Part shown: positions 1 to 7,801 of the stretch, piece by piece
Layout of the letters: each line of letters starts with the position of its first letter
Position numbering within the stretch: position 1 is the stretch's first letter
Notes under the pieces: generated by a model
Told to the model about the DNA's origin: nothing
What the model saw: only the letters and a program-made list of their open reading frames with translations
Database searches by the model: none
From: Nitrosomonas sp. UBA6494
Lineage (GTDB): Bacteria > Pseudomonadota > Gammaproteobacteria > Burkholderiales > Nitrosomonadaceae
Direction: 5' to 3'
DNA: 26,695 nucleotides
Assembly (NCBI GenBank): GCA_002435335.1
Contig: DJMI01000116.1
Span: forward strand, 32,957 to 59,651
Position numbers and translations under genes: made by a program

Positions 1-90
1 CGTGAAGAATTAAATACCATGCTCGATATGGCACAACAAGGCATCCAAGAATTAATTGCAATCCAAAAAATGGTGCTGACGCAATCGTGA
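1..90 (+). CDS. rph: Ribonuclease PH, C-terminal end (partial)
   Basis: The first 29 codons are open from base 1 and stop at a TGA, so this is the 3' end of a gene that starts outside the window. The residues, including MAQQGIQELIAIQK, match the C-terminal helix of RNase PH as I remember it. RNase PH is the phosphate-dependent 3'-to-5' exonuclease that trims tRNA 3' ends. The following gene, rdgB, starts within its stop codon (GTGA overlap), and rph-rdgB is a common bacterial pair, which supports the call. The catalytic part is not visible. Confidence 0.75.
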   Translation, partial: REELNTMLDMAQQGIQELIAIQKMVLTQS

Positions 91-692
91 ATGCGTCATT
101 GCAGAAACTGATCATAGCCAGCAACAATCCCGGTAAACTACGGGAAATCCAAGCGATTCTGGCGCCATTGGCAATCGAGGCGGTCGCACAATCCGATTTT
201 CAAATTACGGAAACAGACGAACCACACGTCACTTTCGTCGAAAACGCACTTGCCAAAGCTCGCCACGCCAGTCGCTGTTCAGGATTGCCTGCACTGGCGG
301 ATGATTCCGGTATCTGTGTGCCAGCACTTAGCGGTGCACCGGGCGTAAATTCCGCACGCTACGCCGGTGAGCCGAAATCCGATGAACGCAACAATCAGAA
401 ACTCATCGCAGCAATGAAACAGGAAACTGATCGGCGCGCATATTACTACTGCACGATCGTCTTAGTACGTCGCTTTGATGATCCGCAACCGATCATCGTC
501 GATGCTTCCTGGCACGGTGAAATTATCGATCAGCCCATTGGTAGTGGCGGATTTGGTTACGATCCGTATTTTTTTCTACCCACACTTGGAAAAACCGCCG
601 CCGAATTAACATCTGAGCAGAAAAACCGCATAAGCCATCGTGGCCAGGCTCTAGCCAAGCTCAGTGGTATCCTACAAATCGAAAAGCTCTAA
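87..692 (+). CDS. rdgB: RdgB/HAM1-type dITP/XTP pyrophosphatase
   Basis: This 201-residue enzyme hydrolyses non-canonical purine nucleoside triphosphates (dITP, ITP, XTP) to the monophosphate plus pyrophosphate, keeping deaminated bases out of DNA and RNA. Family motifs are in order: SNNPGK near residues 12-17 (phosphate binding), ADDSGI near 71-76 with the metal-binding acidic pair, a GAPGVNSARYAG segment near 83-94, GFGYDPYF in the C-terminal third, and SHRGQAL near the end. The length is normal. The start is a GTG that overlaps the rph stop, implying translational coupling; the ATG four bases later is out of frame. A 6-bp inverted repeat (689-694 with 709-714) covers the stop codon, but no T-run follows it. 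Confidence 0.95.
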   Translation: MNASLQKLIIASNNPGKLREIQAILAPLAIEAVAQSDFQITETDEPHVTFVENALAKARHASRCSGLPALADDSGICVPALSGAPGVNSARYAGEPKSDERNNQKLIAAMKQETDRRAYYYCTIVLVRRFDDPQPIIVDASWHGEIIDQPIGSGGFGYDPYFFLPTLGKTAAELTSEQKNRISHRGQALAKLSGILQIEKL

Positions 693-883
693 ACATACTG
701 CAACAAAAGTTTAGATGATTTGAATTGATTCATTAGAAAAAAACTGATACAAATCAGAAGCGAAGGGACAATCACACTCTATGCTTAGTCGATTAGATTT
801 CTTTTTTTTTCAACACGGTTGCAGACACAGACATTTCTTTTCGACAACCTATCAGGCCAGCATCAACTGCATAAGGATTTTCG

Positions 884-2347
884 ATGACTGAAAATGTAAA
901 AATGGATTCTGGAAAATCGCAATTACAAAAACTATCCACACTTGTAATACCGATTCTGCTTTTTTCTGTTCCTCTGACGCTGTTTATTATCAAAACCGTT
1001 GACGCCAGTCTTTTACCATACATATTAAGAGCGCACGAAGCATCCCTAGCCATCTCTATCGGCCTTTGGATTACCGGCACATATCTTACAGTACGAATCA
1101 TTAATTTAACTTTTTGGGATGCAATAAAATTAGCATTCGGACACTCCGTACCGGCGTTGCTGCGTGATTTGGTTAATGCGGTTATATGGTTTGGAGGACT
1201 TTGCGGCATCGTTGTTTTTGTCTTTAACGAATCGATAACGCATATACTTGCGACTTCCGCTGTAATACTCGGCGTTATCGGATTTACGTTAAAACAATTT
1301 ATCACCGATGCTTTTGCCGGTATCGTCATTGGATTGCATCGCCCCATCAAAGAAGGCGATTGGTTGCAGATCAACGAAACATCGAATATTGGACGCATAG
1401 TAGAAATCAATTGGCGCATGGTGCGTATCGTTACACCCGATGAGATTACATTTCTTGTTCCCAACAGTCAGCTCATAGAAAACACCATTAAGATTTTCTC
1501 TGAACCGGAATTGTTTTTTCGTGACGAAATACAGATTACGTTACCGTTCACACTGACAACTCATCAGGCAGAAAGAATCTTGCTGAGTGCGGCCAACCAA
1601 GTGGATGAAGTAGCGGCTATCCCGCGCAAATCGATTGTAAGTATTGCTGATTATTCAGAACGGGGCGTTCTCTGGCGCTTGCTTTATTGGTGCCCACATC
1701 CTGGTCAAATTCCTGGCATACGTTTCAAAGTTCATCAGAATATCACGCGCAACTTGTATTTTATTGGTATCGAGATTCCAGTTCCGAAACATCTAGTCCA
1801 AATGGTTCCTGAAACAGCAAAGAATTCCGAGAATGAATTGCATAACGATCTGTTATTGATGCGCATACCGTTGTTTTCTGGTCTCACGCATCAAGAATTA
1901 CTATATCTTTCTGCTCACACAAAAACACGATTGTGGATTGCCGGTAACCCCATACTTTGCCAAGGTGAACCGGGCGATTCCTTGTTTATCGTACGTGAAG
2001 GATTATTATCAGTTCGAATCAAAAATAACGACGGAATCGAAAGCGAAGTAGGAAAGTTAAGTTCCGGGCAATTCTTCGGCGAACGGTCCTTATTGCTTGG
2101 CGATGTGCGCAGCGCAACCATCGTGCCGATTATAGATTCCTGTGTGTCCGAAATAACCAAAGAAGTAATGTCCAAATTACTTCACGAACGACCCGAAATA
2201 ATCAAGTATTTAAGCCAGATTCTAAGTGAGCGCGATGCAATCAATCAGTATAAAACACATGCAAACGATTCCGTAAACCCAGAAGAGGATGAGGCTGTTA
2301 CACAAAAATTCTTTCGTAGAATAAACAAATTCTTTGGCCTGACATAA
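884..2347 (+). CDS. MscS-family channel with C-terminal cyclic-nucleotide-binding domain
   Basis: The 487-residue inner-membrane protein has likely membrane segments near residues 19-38, 54-74 and 92-114, then a glycine/alanine-rich pore helix around 120-150. The MscS beta domain follows (RPIKEGDW near 153-160, INWRMVRI near 175-182, FLVPNS near 190-195). From about 325 there is a cyclic-nucleotide-binding fold: IPLFSGL, a GEPGDSLFIV stretch near 361-370, and a phosphate-binding cassette with FGE at 398-400 and Arg409 in RSAT. This is the architecture of the bacterial cyclic-nucleotide-gated (bCNG) branch of MscS channels. Ligand and gating are inferred; the cassette keeps the Glu and Arg expected for cAMP or cGMP. 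AAGGA at 873-877 lies 6 nt before the ATG. It appears monocistronic, and its stop faces the GNAT gene 22 nt away. Confidence 0.88.
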   Translation: MTENVKMDSGKSQLQKLSTLVIPILLFSVPLTLFIIKTVDASLLPYILRAHEASLAISIGLWITGTYLTVRIINLTFWDAIKLAFGHSVPALLRDLVNAVIWFGGLCGIVVFVFNESITHILATSAVILGVIGFTLKQFITDAFAGIVIGLHRPIKEGDWLQINETSNIGRIVEINWRMVRIVTPDEITFLVPNSQLIENTIKIFSEPELFFRDEIQITLPFTLTTHQAERILLSAANQVDEVAAIPRKSIVSIADYSERGVLWRLLYWCPHPGQIPGIRFKVHQNITRNLYFIGIEIPVPKHLVQMVPETAKNSENELHNDLLLMRIPLFSGLTHQELLYLSAHTKTRLWIAGNPILCQGEPGDSLFIVREGLLSVRIKNNDGIESEVGKLSSGQFFGERSLLLGDVRSATIVPIIDSCVSEITKEVMSKLLHERPEIIKYLSQILSERDAINQYKTHANDSVNPEEDEAVTQKFFRRINKFFGLT

Positions 2348-2369
2348 GTTAAGAACAAGAGAGATTGGT

Positions 2370-2801
2370 TTACTTCAAGATGAGTACCATTTTGATATGG
2401 GGAATACCAGCTTCGATAAATTCTTCACCCTCAGTTTGAAATCCATACTTTTGGTAAAATTGAATTACGCTCGTTTGTGCATTCAATATTGCTTGGGTAA
2501 CATTCTGACGCATCAATTCTTGCAGTAATCTTTTCAGCATAGCAGAACCAACTCCTTTGCCGCGCCATTCTTTCAACACAGCCATGCGACCGATACGTCC
2601 GTCCGGCAATAGTCTGGCTGTACCAATCGGTTTTCTGTCGTTATCGAGTGCAAGCACATGCTTGCTGATTGTATCGAATTCATCCCATTCCATTTCTTCT
2701 GGGACGTTCTGTTCGTTAATGAACACAATTTCACGGATGGAGCGCAGATTATCGGTTTCGTTTTGCCAACTGACGAGGTTAATTGTGAATGATTGCTGCA
2801 T
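2370..2801 (-). CDS. GNAT-family N-acetyltransferase (YjcF/ElaA-like)
   Basis: This is a 143-residue cytoplasmic protein with a single GNAT fold. The FINEQNVPEEMEWDEFD segment (residues 28-44) is typical of the small YjcF/ElaA-like acetyltransferases. IGRMAVLKEWRGKGVG (70-85) holds the acetyl-CoA pyrophosphate-binding loop RGKGVG, and FYQKYGF (115-121) is the usual motif B. It would transfer acetyl from acetyl-CoA to an amine; the substrate is unknown. It lies downstream of purA on the same strand with a 62-nt gap. No Shine-Dalgarno sequence is visible before the ATG, which sits in one arm of a 7-bp perfect hairpin (2799-2815). Confidence 0.85.
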   Translation of the reverse strand: MQQSFTINLVSWQNETDNLRSIREIVFINEQNVPEEMEWDEFDTISKHVLALDNDRKPIGTARLLPDGRIGRMAVLKEWRGKGVGSAMLKRLLQELMRQNVTQAILNAQTSVIQFYQKYGFQTEGEEFIEAGIPHIKMVLILK

Positions 2802-2815
2802 GGATTTTATCCATG
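2799..2815 (-). promoter_or_regulatory. Hairpin enclosing the GNAT start codon
   Basis: The arms CATGGAT (2799-2805) and ATCCATG (2809-2815) are perfectly complementary around a 3-nt loop. The ATG start of the acetyltransferase gene (minus strand, 2799-2801) is inside one arm, and a second, out-of-frame ATG is in the other. In RNA this could limit ribosome access. The pairing is seen; a regulatory role is inference. Confidence 0.3.
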
Positions 2816-2863
2816 TTATAGAAGTACAACGGGTATGTTCTTTGTTTGTTGTTGCTAAAAAAA

Positions 2864-4159
2864 TTATGCAAATGGGTGACGCAGCAATATGGTATCTTCT
2901 CTATCGGGTCCGGTGGATATCATGTCGATAGGAATCTCGCAAACTTCTTCCAATCGTTTTAAATAATTCTGCGCTGCTTTTGGAAGTTGAGAAAATTTCT
3001 TAATCCCAGCAGTATTTTCTAACCAACCTGGTATTTCTTCGTAGATCGGGTCGCAATTATCGAGGTTCTCCGCACCGATCGGCAAAACATTACTTTGCTT
3101 GCCGTCACTTAATTGATAACCGATGCCGAGATTCAGACTCTCTACGCCATCCAACACGTCTAATTTGGTAATACATAATCCCGTAACCCCGTTAATTTGT
3201 ATTGAACGTTTCAATGCGACCGCATCGAACCATCCGCAACGCCGCGGACGCCCCGTCGTAGAACCGAATTCATGTCCTCGTTCGGCTAGGTGCTTGCCTA
3301 TCGCATCGTCCAATTCAGTTGGGAATGGACCGGATCCGACACGGGTCGTGTAGGCTTTGGTGATTCCAAGCACATATTGCAGCATTTGCGGTCCAACTCC
3401 GCTACCGGGTGCGGCAGCGCCTGCAACGCAATTGCTAGAGGTAACATAGGGGTAAGTGCCATGATCCACGTCAAGCAATGCACCTTGCGCACCTTCAAAT
3501 AGCAAATTATGACCGGCTTTTTGCGCATTGAATAATAACTCTGGAACATCTGCAACCATCGGTTTAATGCGCTCCGCTTGTTTCAAAGCTTCATCAATGG
3601 TTTGTTGGAAATCAATAACTGGTGCTTGGAAATAATGTTTTAGTACAAAATTATGATAATCAAGCATTTCCCCCAACTTAGCCGCCAACCGGTCGCGATA
3701 AAACAGATCTTGCAGTCGAATCGCACGCCTTGCAACCTTATCTTCGTAAGCTGGGCCTATACCACGGCCGGTGGTTCCAATTTTACTTACACCGCGTGCA
3801 GTTTCACGGGCATTATCCAACGCAATATGACAGGGCAGAATCAATGGACACGCTTCACTAATCCGCAAGCGCCCGCGGACATCAATGTCATTGTGTTCCA
3901 ATGTATCTATTTCGTGCAACAAAGCCTGCGGTGAAATGACTACACCGTTTCCAATGTAACACATAACATTGGCGCGCAAAATTCCGGACGGGATAAGATG
4001 CAGTACGGTCTTTTTATTTCCAATCACCAGAGTATGGCCTGCATTGTGTCCGCCCTGGAATCGCACTACGCCTTGGGCGTGATCGGTCAACCAATCAACG
4101 ATTTTTCCTTTGCCTTCGTCGCCCCATTGTGTGCCAATGACTACTACGTTTTTTGTCAT
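2864..4159 (-). CDS. purA: Adenylosuccinate synthetase
   Basis: PurA (431 residues) joins IMP and aspartate using GTP to give adenylosuccinate, the first committed step from IMP to AMP in the cytoplasm. The N-terminal GTQWGDEGKGKIVD carries the phosphate loop with catalytic Asp14, and GGHNAGHT (37-43) contains catalytic His42. STTGRPRRCGWFD and, near the C-terminus, STGPDRE are the IMP/aspartate and guanine-binding segments. The length is normal and no key residue is missing. A GGAG lies very close to the ATG (GGAGTTATG). It is the last housekeeping gene of the hfq-hflX-hflK-hflC-DUF2065-hisZ-purA string, 47 nt after hisZ, as in many betaproteobacteria. Confidence 0.97.
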   Translation of the reverse strand: MTKNVVVIGTQWGDEGKGKIVDWLTDHAQGVVRFQGGHNAGHTLVIGNKKTVLHLIPSGILRANVMCYIGNGVVISPQALLHEIDTLEHNDIDVRGRLRISEACPLILPCHIALDNARETARGVSKIGTTGRGIGPAYEDKVARRAIRLQDLFYRDRLAAKLGEMLDYHNFVLKHYFQAPVIDFQQTIDEALKQAERIKPMVADVPELLFNAQKAGHNLLFEGAQGALLDVDHGTYPYVTSSNCVAGAAAPGSGVGPQMLQYVLGITKAYTTRVGSGPFPTELDDAIGKHLAERGHEFGSTTGRPRRCGWFDAVALKRSIQINGVTGLCITKLDVLDGVESLNLGIGYQLSDGKQSNVLPIGAENLDNCDPIYEEIPGWLENTAGIKKFSQLPKAAQNYLKRLEEVCEIPIDMISTGPDREDTILLRHPFA

Positions 4160-4206
4160 AACTCCAATCTCTGATAACTTAATTTCAGCAGGTTAATAAT
4201 CGATAA

Positions 4207-5358
4207 CTAAACCGACTCGATCACCCATTGCCCATCGCGCATAATAATCTGGCGATCGCAATCCAAATACGTCGCTTCTTGTTCCGGAAGCTCCATGATC
4301 ACAATTTGCCCAGAGTCACGTAATTTACTGATAAAATGAATCAATTCCCTATTATCTTTTTGATAAGGTGCACGTATTGCCTTTGGATAGGATTTCATTC
4401 TGACCAATCTGACGAGATCTCTCAAATCCATACTGAAACCGGTTGCCGGCCTTGCACGTCCAAATGCTTTTCCAATCTCATCGTAACGGCCGCCTAATGC
4501 AATTGCGTTTGAACTTCCGTTGGTATAGGCGGCAAATACCATTCCAGTATGATAGTGATAACCGCGCAAATCAGCCAAATCAAATGCTATATTGTCGACA
4601 GTAGATCTCAATTCTTCTTCAACAATGCTGAGTTCATTCAATGCCACTGAGATTTCAGCATAATCCGGCAGTCTTTTTTTTGCTTCCAACAAAACACTTT
4701 TGTTCCCGTATAGTTCCGGCAACAGCAGTAAAGCATCGCGTATCGGTTTTACAATAGGAACACATAGCTCGCGTAAGGTTGAACTGTCTTTGGCTTGGAG
4801 CGCCAAAAACAATTCTTTTTCAAGCGCGCGTGAAACTTCGGCAGATTTAACCAATCCCCTAAATACCGCCACATGGCCAAGATTCAAATGAACTTTATCG
4901 ATCCCTGCTTGCGACAAACACTGCAACATTAGCTGCTGCACCTCAATGTCGCTTGCCAATCCTGAATGCCCGTAAAGTTCTGCGCCAACTTGCAGTGGCT
5001 CTCGTGTCTGCGTAATATTGGAAGGCACTGCATGCAAAACACTATTGGCGTAGCATAGACGTGTAATTCCTTCGGAATTCAATAAGTGAGCGTCTATTCT
5101 CGCAACTTGCGGAGTCATGTCAGCACGCAAACCCATCATGCGTCCGCTCAGTTGATCAATCACCCGAAGCATTTGCAAATCCATGTCACTGCCACTACCG
5201 GTTAACAACGATTCCGCATATTCCAGTAAGGGCGGCATGACCAATTGGTAGCCGTAGACTCTTAGCAAATCAATAACTTGCCGTCGCATTGTCTCAATCT
5301 GAAATGCTTCAGTCGGTAAAATGTCTTCGACATATTCGGGAAGAAGCCAATTACGCAT
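4207..5358 (-). CDS. hisZ: ATP phosphoribosyltransferase regulatory subunit HisZ
   Basis: The 383-residue protein resembles the catalytic core of histidyl-tRNA synthetase but lacks the C-terminal anticodon-binding domain. Visible family segments are LPEYVEDILPTEA at the N-terminus, MGLRADMTPQVARIDAH near residues 73-90 and LGGRYDEIGKAFGRARPATG in the last third. HisZ pairs with a short-form HisG to make the first enzyme of histidine synthesis and confers feedback control. A short-form HisG gene should therefore exist elsewhere in the genome. It sits between the DUF2065 gene and purA, its normal betaproteobacterial place, and would be co-transcribed. A divergent HisS paralogue is the alternative; the length and context argue for HisZ. 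Confidence 0.92.
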   Translation of the reverse strand: MRNWLLPEYVEDILPTEAFQIETMRRQVIDLLRVYGYQLVMPPLLEYAESLLTGSGSDMDLQMLRVIDQLSGRMMGLRADMTPQVARIDAHLLNSEGITRLCYANSVLHAVPSNITQTREPLQVGAELYGHSGLASDIEVQQLMLQCLSQAGIDKVHLNLGHVAVFRGLVKSAEVSRALEKELFLALQAKDSSTLRELCVPIVKPIRDALLLLPELYGNKSVLLEAKKRLPDYAEISVALNELSIVEEELRSTVDNIAFDLADLRGYHYHTGMVFAAYTNGSSNAIALGGRYDEIGKAFGRARPATGFSMDLRDLVRLVRMKSYPKAIRAPYQKDNRELIHFISKLRDSGQIVIMELPEQEATYLDCDRQIIMRDGQWVIESV

Positions 5359-5400
5359 ACTTATGGTAACAATGGATTGAGAAAATGGGGATAGATAAGA

Positions 5401-5586
5401 TCAATCAAAGATAATGAGTAGCAAGATGCCGACCAGCATAGATGTCAAACCCACAAATCGGATTTGACTATCATTTATCTCTGTTAATTTTTTAAACGCC
5501 TCGCGCCATGTTTGTGGGGACAGAAAGGGCAATATCCCCTCTAAAACCAACATTAAAGCGATAGCGTTCAAAAAATTTTCCCACAT
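5401..5586 (-). CDS. DUF2065 (YjeT-like) small membrane protein
   Basis: This 61-residue protein has two hydrophobic helices, near residues 5-22 (FLNAIALMLVLEGILPFL) and 44-60, joined by a polar loop of about 20 residues. It matches the DUF2065/YjeT family found between hflC and purA in E. coli and many proteobacteria. The function is unknown. Conservation next to hflKC suggests a membrane role linked to the HflKC-FtsH complex, but that is only context. The start is the ATG in TTATGTGGG. No clear Shine-Dalgarno sequence precedes it, so initiation may be weak. Confidence 0.82.
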   Translation of the reverse strand: MWENFLNAIALMLVLEGILPFLSPQTWREAFKKLTEINDSQIRFVGLTSMLVGILLLIIFD

Positions 5587-5605
5587 AAGATATATAAGTG
5601 TTGCT

Positions 5606-5703
5606 CTTAGTTAAGCAGATATTTGAACAAAATTCTCATTGATTCAATAAAGATTCCAAAGCAATCGAATCATTCTCATATTTTAGGAATCTCTTAACTA
5701 AAG
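5606..5703. repeat. Split inverted repeat between hflC and the DUF2065 gene
   Basis: The right-hand block GGAATCTCTTAACTAA (5686-5701) is complementary to two separated left-hand blocks: AGATTCC (5651-5657, 7 of 7 pairs) and CTTAGTTAAG (5606-5615, 9 of 10 with the mismatch at the outer end). It fills most of the 149-nt gap. No T-run follows on the minus strand, the direction of transcription, so it is not a classic terminator. It could be an mRNA-processing or stability structure, or chance in AT-rich DNA. Confidence 0.35.
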
Positions 5704-5735
5704 AAAAATTTGTTTTTATTGTAGTGATTTTCCGC

Positions 5736-6611
5736 TTATTTACTAACTGTCGAATTTTTCAAATATTTGAAAAAATCAGAGGTAGGTTCGAGAACCATCA
5801 TATCGCCTTTATTCTTAAACGATTGCTTATAAGCATCAAGGCTACGCCAGAAAGCATAGAATTCAGGGTCTTTCTGAAAAGCTGCAGCATAGGTCGCTGC
5901 TGCCTGACCATCCCCATCACCCATCGTTTTTTGTGCTTCACGATAAGCTTCCGCCAGAATAATTTCCCGTTGCTTATCCGCATCGGCACGAATTTTCTCG
6001 GATTCGGCAGCACCAGTTGAACGCAACTCGTTTGCAACTCTTTTCCGCTCAGCTTCCATACGTCGATAAACAGATTCACTAACTTCCTGTGGCAAATCAA
6101 CACGTTTTAGTCGCACATCGACAACTTCAACGCCAATACCTCGAGCATCGATATCCGCCTTCTGACGCATAATTTCCATGATAACGTCACGCTCGCCCGA
6201 TACCACATCATGAACGGTCCGATTACCGAATTCGTCACGTAAGCTTGCATTGATGGTTTGTGCCAAACGTGTTTGAGCTAATCCTTCATCGCCACGTACA
6301 CTAATATAGTATTGCTTCACATCAACTATGCGCCACTTTACAAACAAATCCACCAGCACATTCTTTTTCTCTGATGTAATAAAACGCTCTGATTCATCGG
6401 TATCCATGGTTAGAATCCGCTTTTCAAAATAGCGAACATTCTGAGCAACCGGGATTTTAAAATACAGACCGGGTTCTGTTTTAACATCGATTACTTCACC
6501 CAATTGAAATAAGATCGCCTGCTGACGTTCATCAACAATATAAATTGCTGAGCTGCCTAAGAAAAAGATTGCGACAATAATGATCGAAAATGTTGACATC
6601 ATACTTTTCAT
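5736..6611 (-). CDS. hflC: HflC, SPFH-domain membrane protein (FtsH modulator)
   Basis: HflC (291 residues) has one N-terminal membrane anchor near residues 5-25, followed by the SPFH/prohibitin domain (VDERQQAILFQLGEV onward). A long charged helical region comes next (EAERKRVANELRSTGAAESE, then IRADADKQREIILAEAYREA). With HflK it forms the large periplasmic-facing cage around FtsH and moderates proteolysis of membrane proteins. GGGAKxR-type catalytic motifs are not expected and not seen. The start ATG directly abuts the hflK stop, and GGAGG inside the end of hflK serves as the ribosome-binding site, so translation should be tightly coupled. Internal Met4 and Met5 are less likely starts because of this spacing. 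Confidence 0.95.
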   Translation of the reverse strand: MKSMMSTFSIIIVAIFFLGSSAIYIVDERQQAILFQLGEVIDVKTEPGLYFKIPVAQNVRYFEKRILTMDTDESERFITSEKKNVLVDLFVKWRIVDVKQYYISVRGDEGLAQTRLAQTINASLRDEFGNRTVHDVVSGERDVIMEIMRQKADIDARGIGVEVVDVRLKRVDLPQEVSESVYRRMEAERKRVANELRSTGAAESEKIRADADKQREIILAEAYREAQKTMGDGDGQAAATYAAAFQKDPEFYAFWRSLDAYKQSFKNKGDMMVLEPTSDFFKYLKNSTVSK

Positions 6612-7793
6612 TTATCTTCCCTCCCGATCACGACTACGAAACGACTCACGCGCTCTTAGACTACTATCTTGTGCTGCTTCTTGAATTACCGGCTGTACTG
6701 TTACAGGCGAAACCGGCGTCGATGATCCACTCATATTAATCAGCTTATCCAAAGGTAAGTACAGCAAATTATTTCCATTCTTCTGATCCACAACGATCTT
6801 ACTCGTATTCGATAAAACTTGTTGCATCATATCCAGATACAATCGTTCCCGAGTCACCTTAGGTGCCTTACTATACTCAGTAAGAATTTGCTCAAAACGG
6901 CTCGCATCACCCTCGGCGCTGACAATGACACGTTGCTTATACGCTTCGGATTCTTGAATCAGTCGTGCCGCATTACCCACGGCTCTTGGTATGACGTCGT
7001 TTGCATATGCCTGACCTTCATTTTTTTGGCGCTCTCTATCTTGCCCAGCTTTTACTGCATCATCAAAGGCGGCCTGAACTTGTTCTGGAGGTTGTGCATT
7101 CTGCATGGTAACTCTACTTATAGAAATACCGATCTCATAGCGATCCAGAATTGTTTGCATCAACTGCGTTGCGTTTGCAGCAACTTGTTCACGTCCCTCG
7201 TACAAAACATAATCCATTTTACTTTTACCGATGACTTGTCTTATCGCAGTTTCAGCAGCCTGCAAAACCGCATCATCCGGGTTTCTGTTTTTAAAAAGAA
7301 AATATTCAGGATTATTCAAAATATACTGTACAGCAAATTGAATATCGATAATGTTTTCATCATCTGTCAGCATCAATGACTCACGTAACACTTTGCTTCT
7401 GACATTGTTACGATAACCGATCTCTACAGTACGTACTTGACTGACATTTACAATTTCCACCTTTTCAATCGGATAAGGTAGATGCCAACGCAAACCAGCC
7501 GGCGTCGTATCGGTATATTTACCAAAGCGTAAAACAACGCCACGATGACCTTCATCAACGATGTAAAATCCGCTAGCCAGCCATACAACGGTTAACAACC
7601 CCAAAATTGTAACTATGCTACCGCTGCTTTGCGGCTTTGGTCCTTGAGGTCTTGATCCTTCATTATCTCCAGTGCTTTTCTTTTTCCCGAAAATGTTATT
7701 GATTTTTTTATTGACGTTGCGCAATACATCGTCCAAATCCGGCGGACTGGAATCGCCTTTATTTTTCCCCCACTCTGGATCATTTAATCCCAT
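6612..7793 (-). CDS. hflK: HflK, SPFH-domain membrane protein (FtsH modulator)
   Basis: HflK (393 residues) has a polar cytoplasmic N-terminus rich in Lys, Pro and Gly. A membrane segment near residues 59-79 is followed by the SPFH domain (VDEGHRGVVLRFGKYTDT), a helical region (AGQDRERQKNEGQAYANDVI) and an Arg-rich tail. It is the obligate partner of HflC in the HflKC-FtsH supercomplex. AAGGA overlaps the end of hflX and lies 5 nt before the ATG, and the gap from hflX is 8 nt. The gene therefore belongs to one operon with hfq and hflX. Length and layout are normal for the family. Confidence 0.95.
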   Translation of the reverse strand: MGLNDPEWGKNKGDSSPPDLDDVLRNVNKKINNIFGKKKSTGDNEGSRPQGPKPQSSGSIVTILGLLTVVWLASGFYIVDEGHRGVVLRFGKYTDTTPAGLRWHLPYPIEKVEIVNVSQVRTVEIGYRNNVRSKVLRESLMLTDDENIIDIQFAVQYILNNPEYFLFKNRNPDDAVLQAAETAIRQVIGKSKMDYVLYEGREQVAANATQLMQTILDRYEIGISISRVTMQNAQPPEQVQAAFDDAVKAGQDRERQKNEGQAYANDVIPRAVGNAARLIQESEAYKQRVIVSAEGDASRFEQILTEYSKAPKVTRERLYLDMMQQVLSNTSKIVVDQKNGNNLLYLPLDKLINMSGSSTPVSPVTVQPVIQEAAQDSSLRARESFRSRDREGR

Positions 7794-7801
7794 ATTTATC
7801 C

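Noticed and set aside
802..810. T-run upstream of the MscS-type gene as an rdgB terminator
   Set aside because: No G+C-rich hairpin precedes the run of nine Ts, so it is only a homopolymer tract.
793..1464. 223-codon open frame on the minus strand
   Set aside because: It lies opposite the MscS-type gene, has a Ser/Thr/Ile-rich composition with no domain, and no ribosome-binding site; it is an antisense shadow.
6819..7379. 186-codon open frame on the plus strand
   Set aside because: It is antisense to hflK and has no motif or ribosome-binding site.
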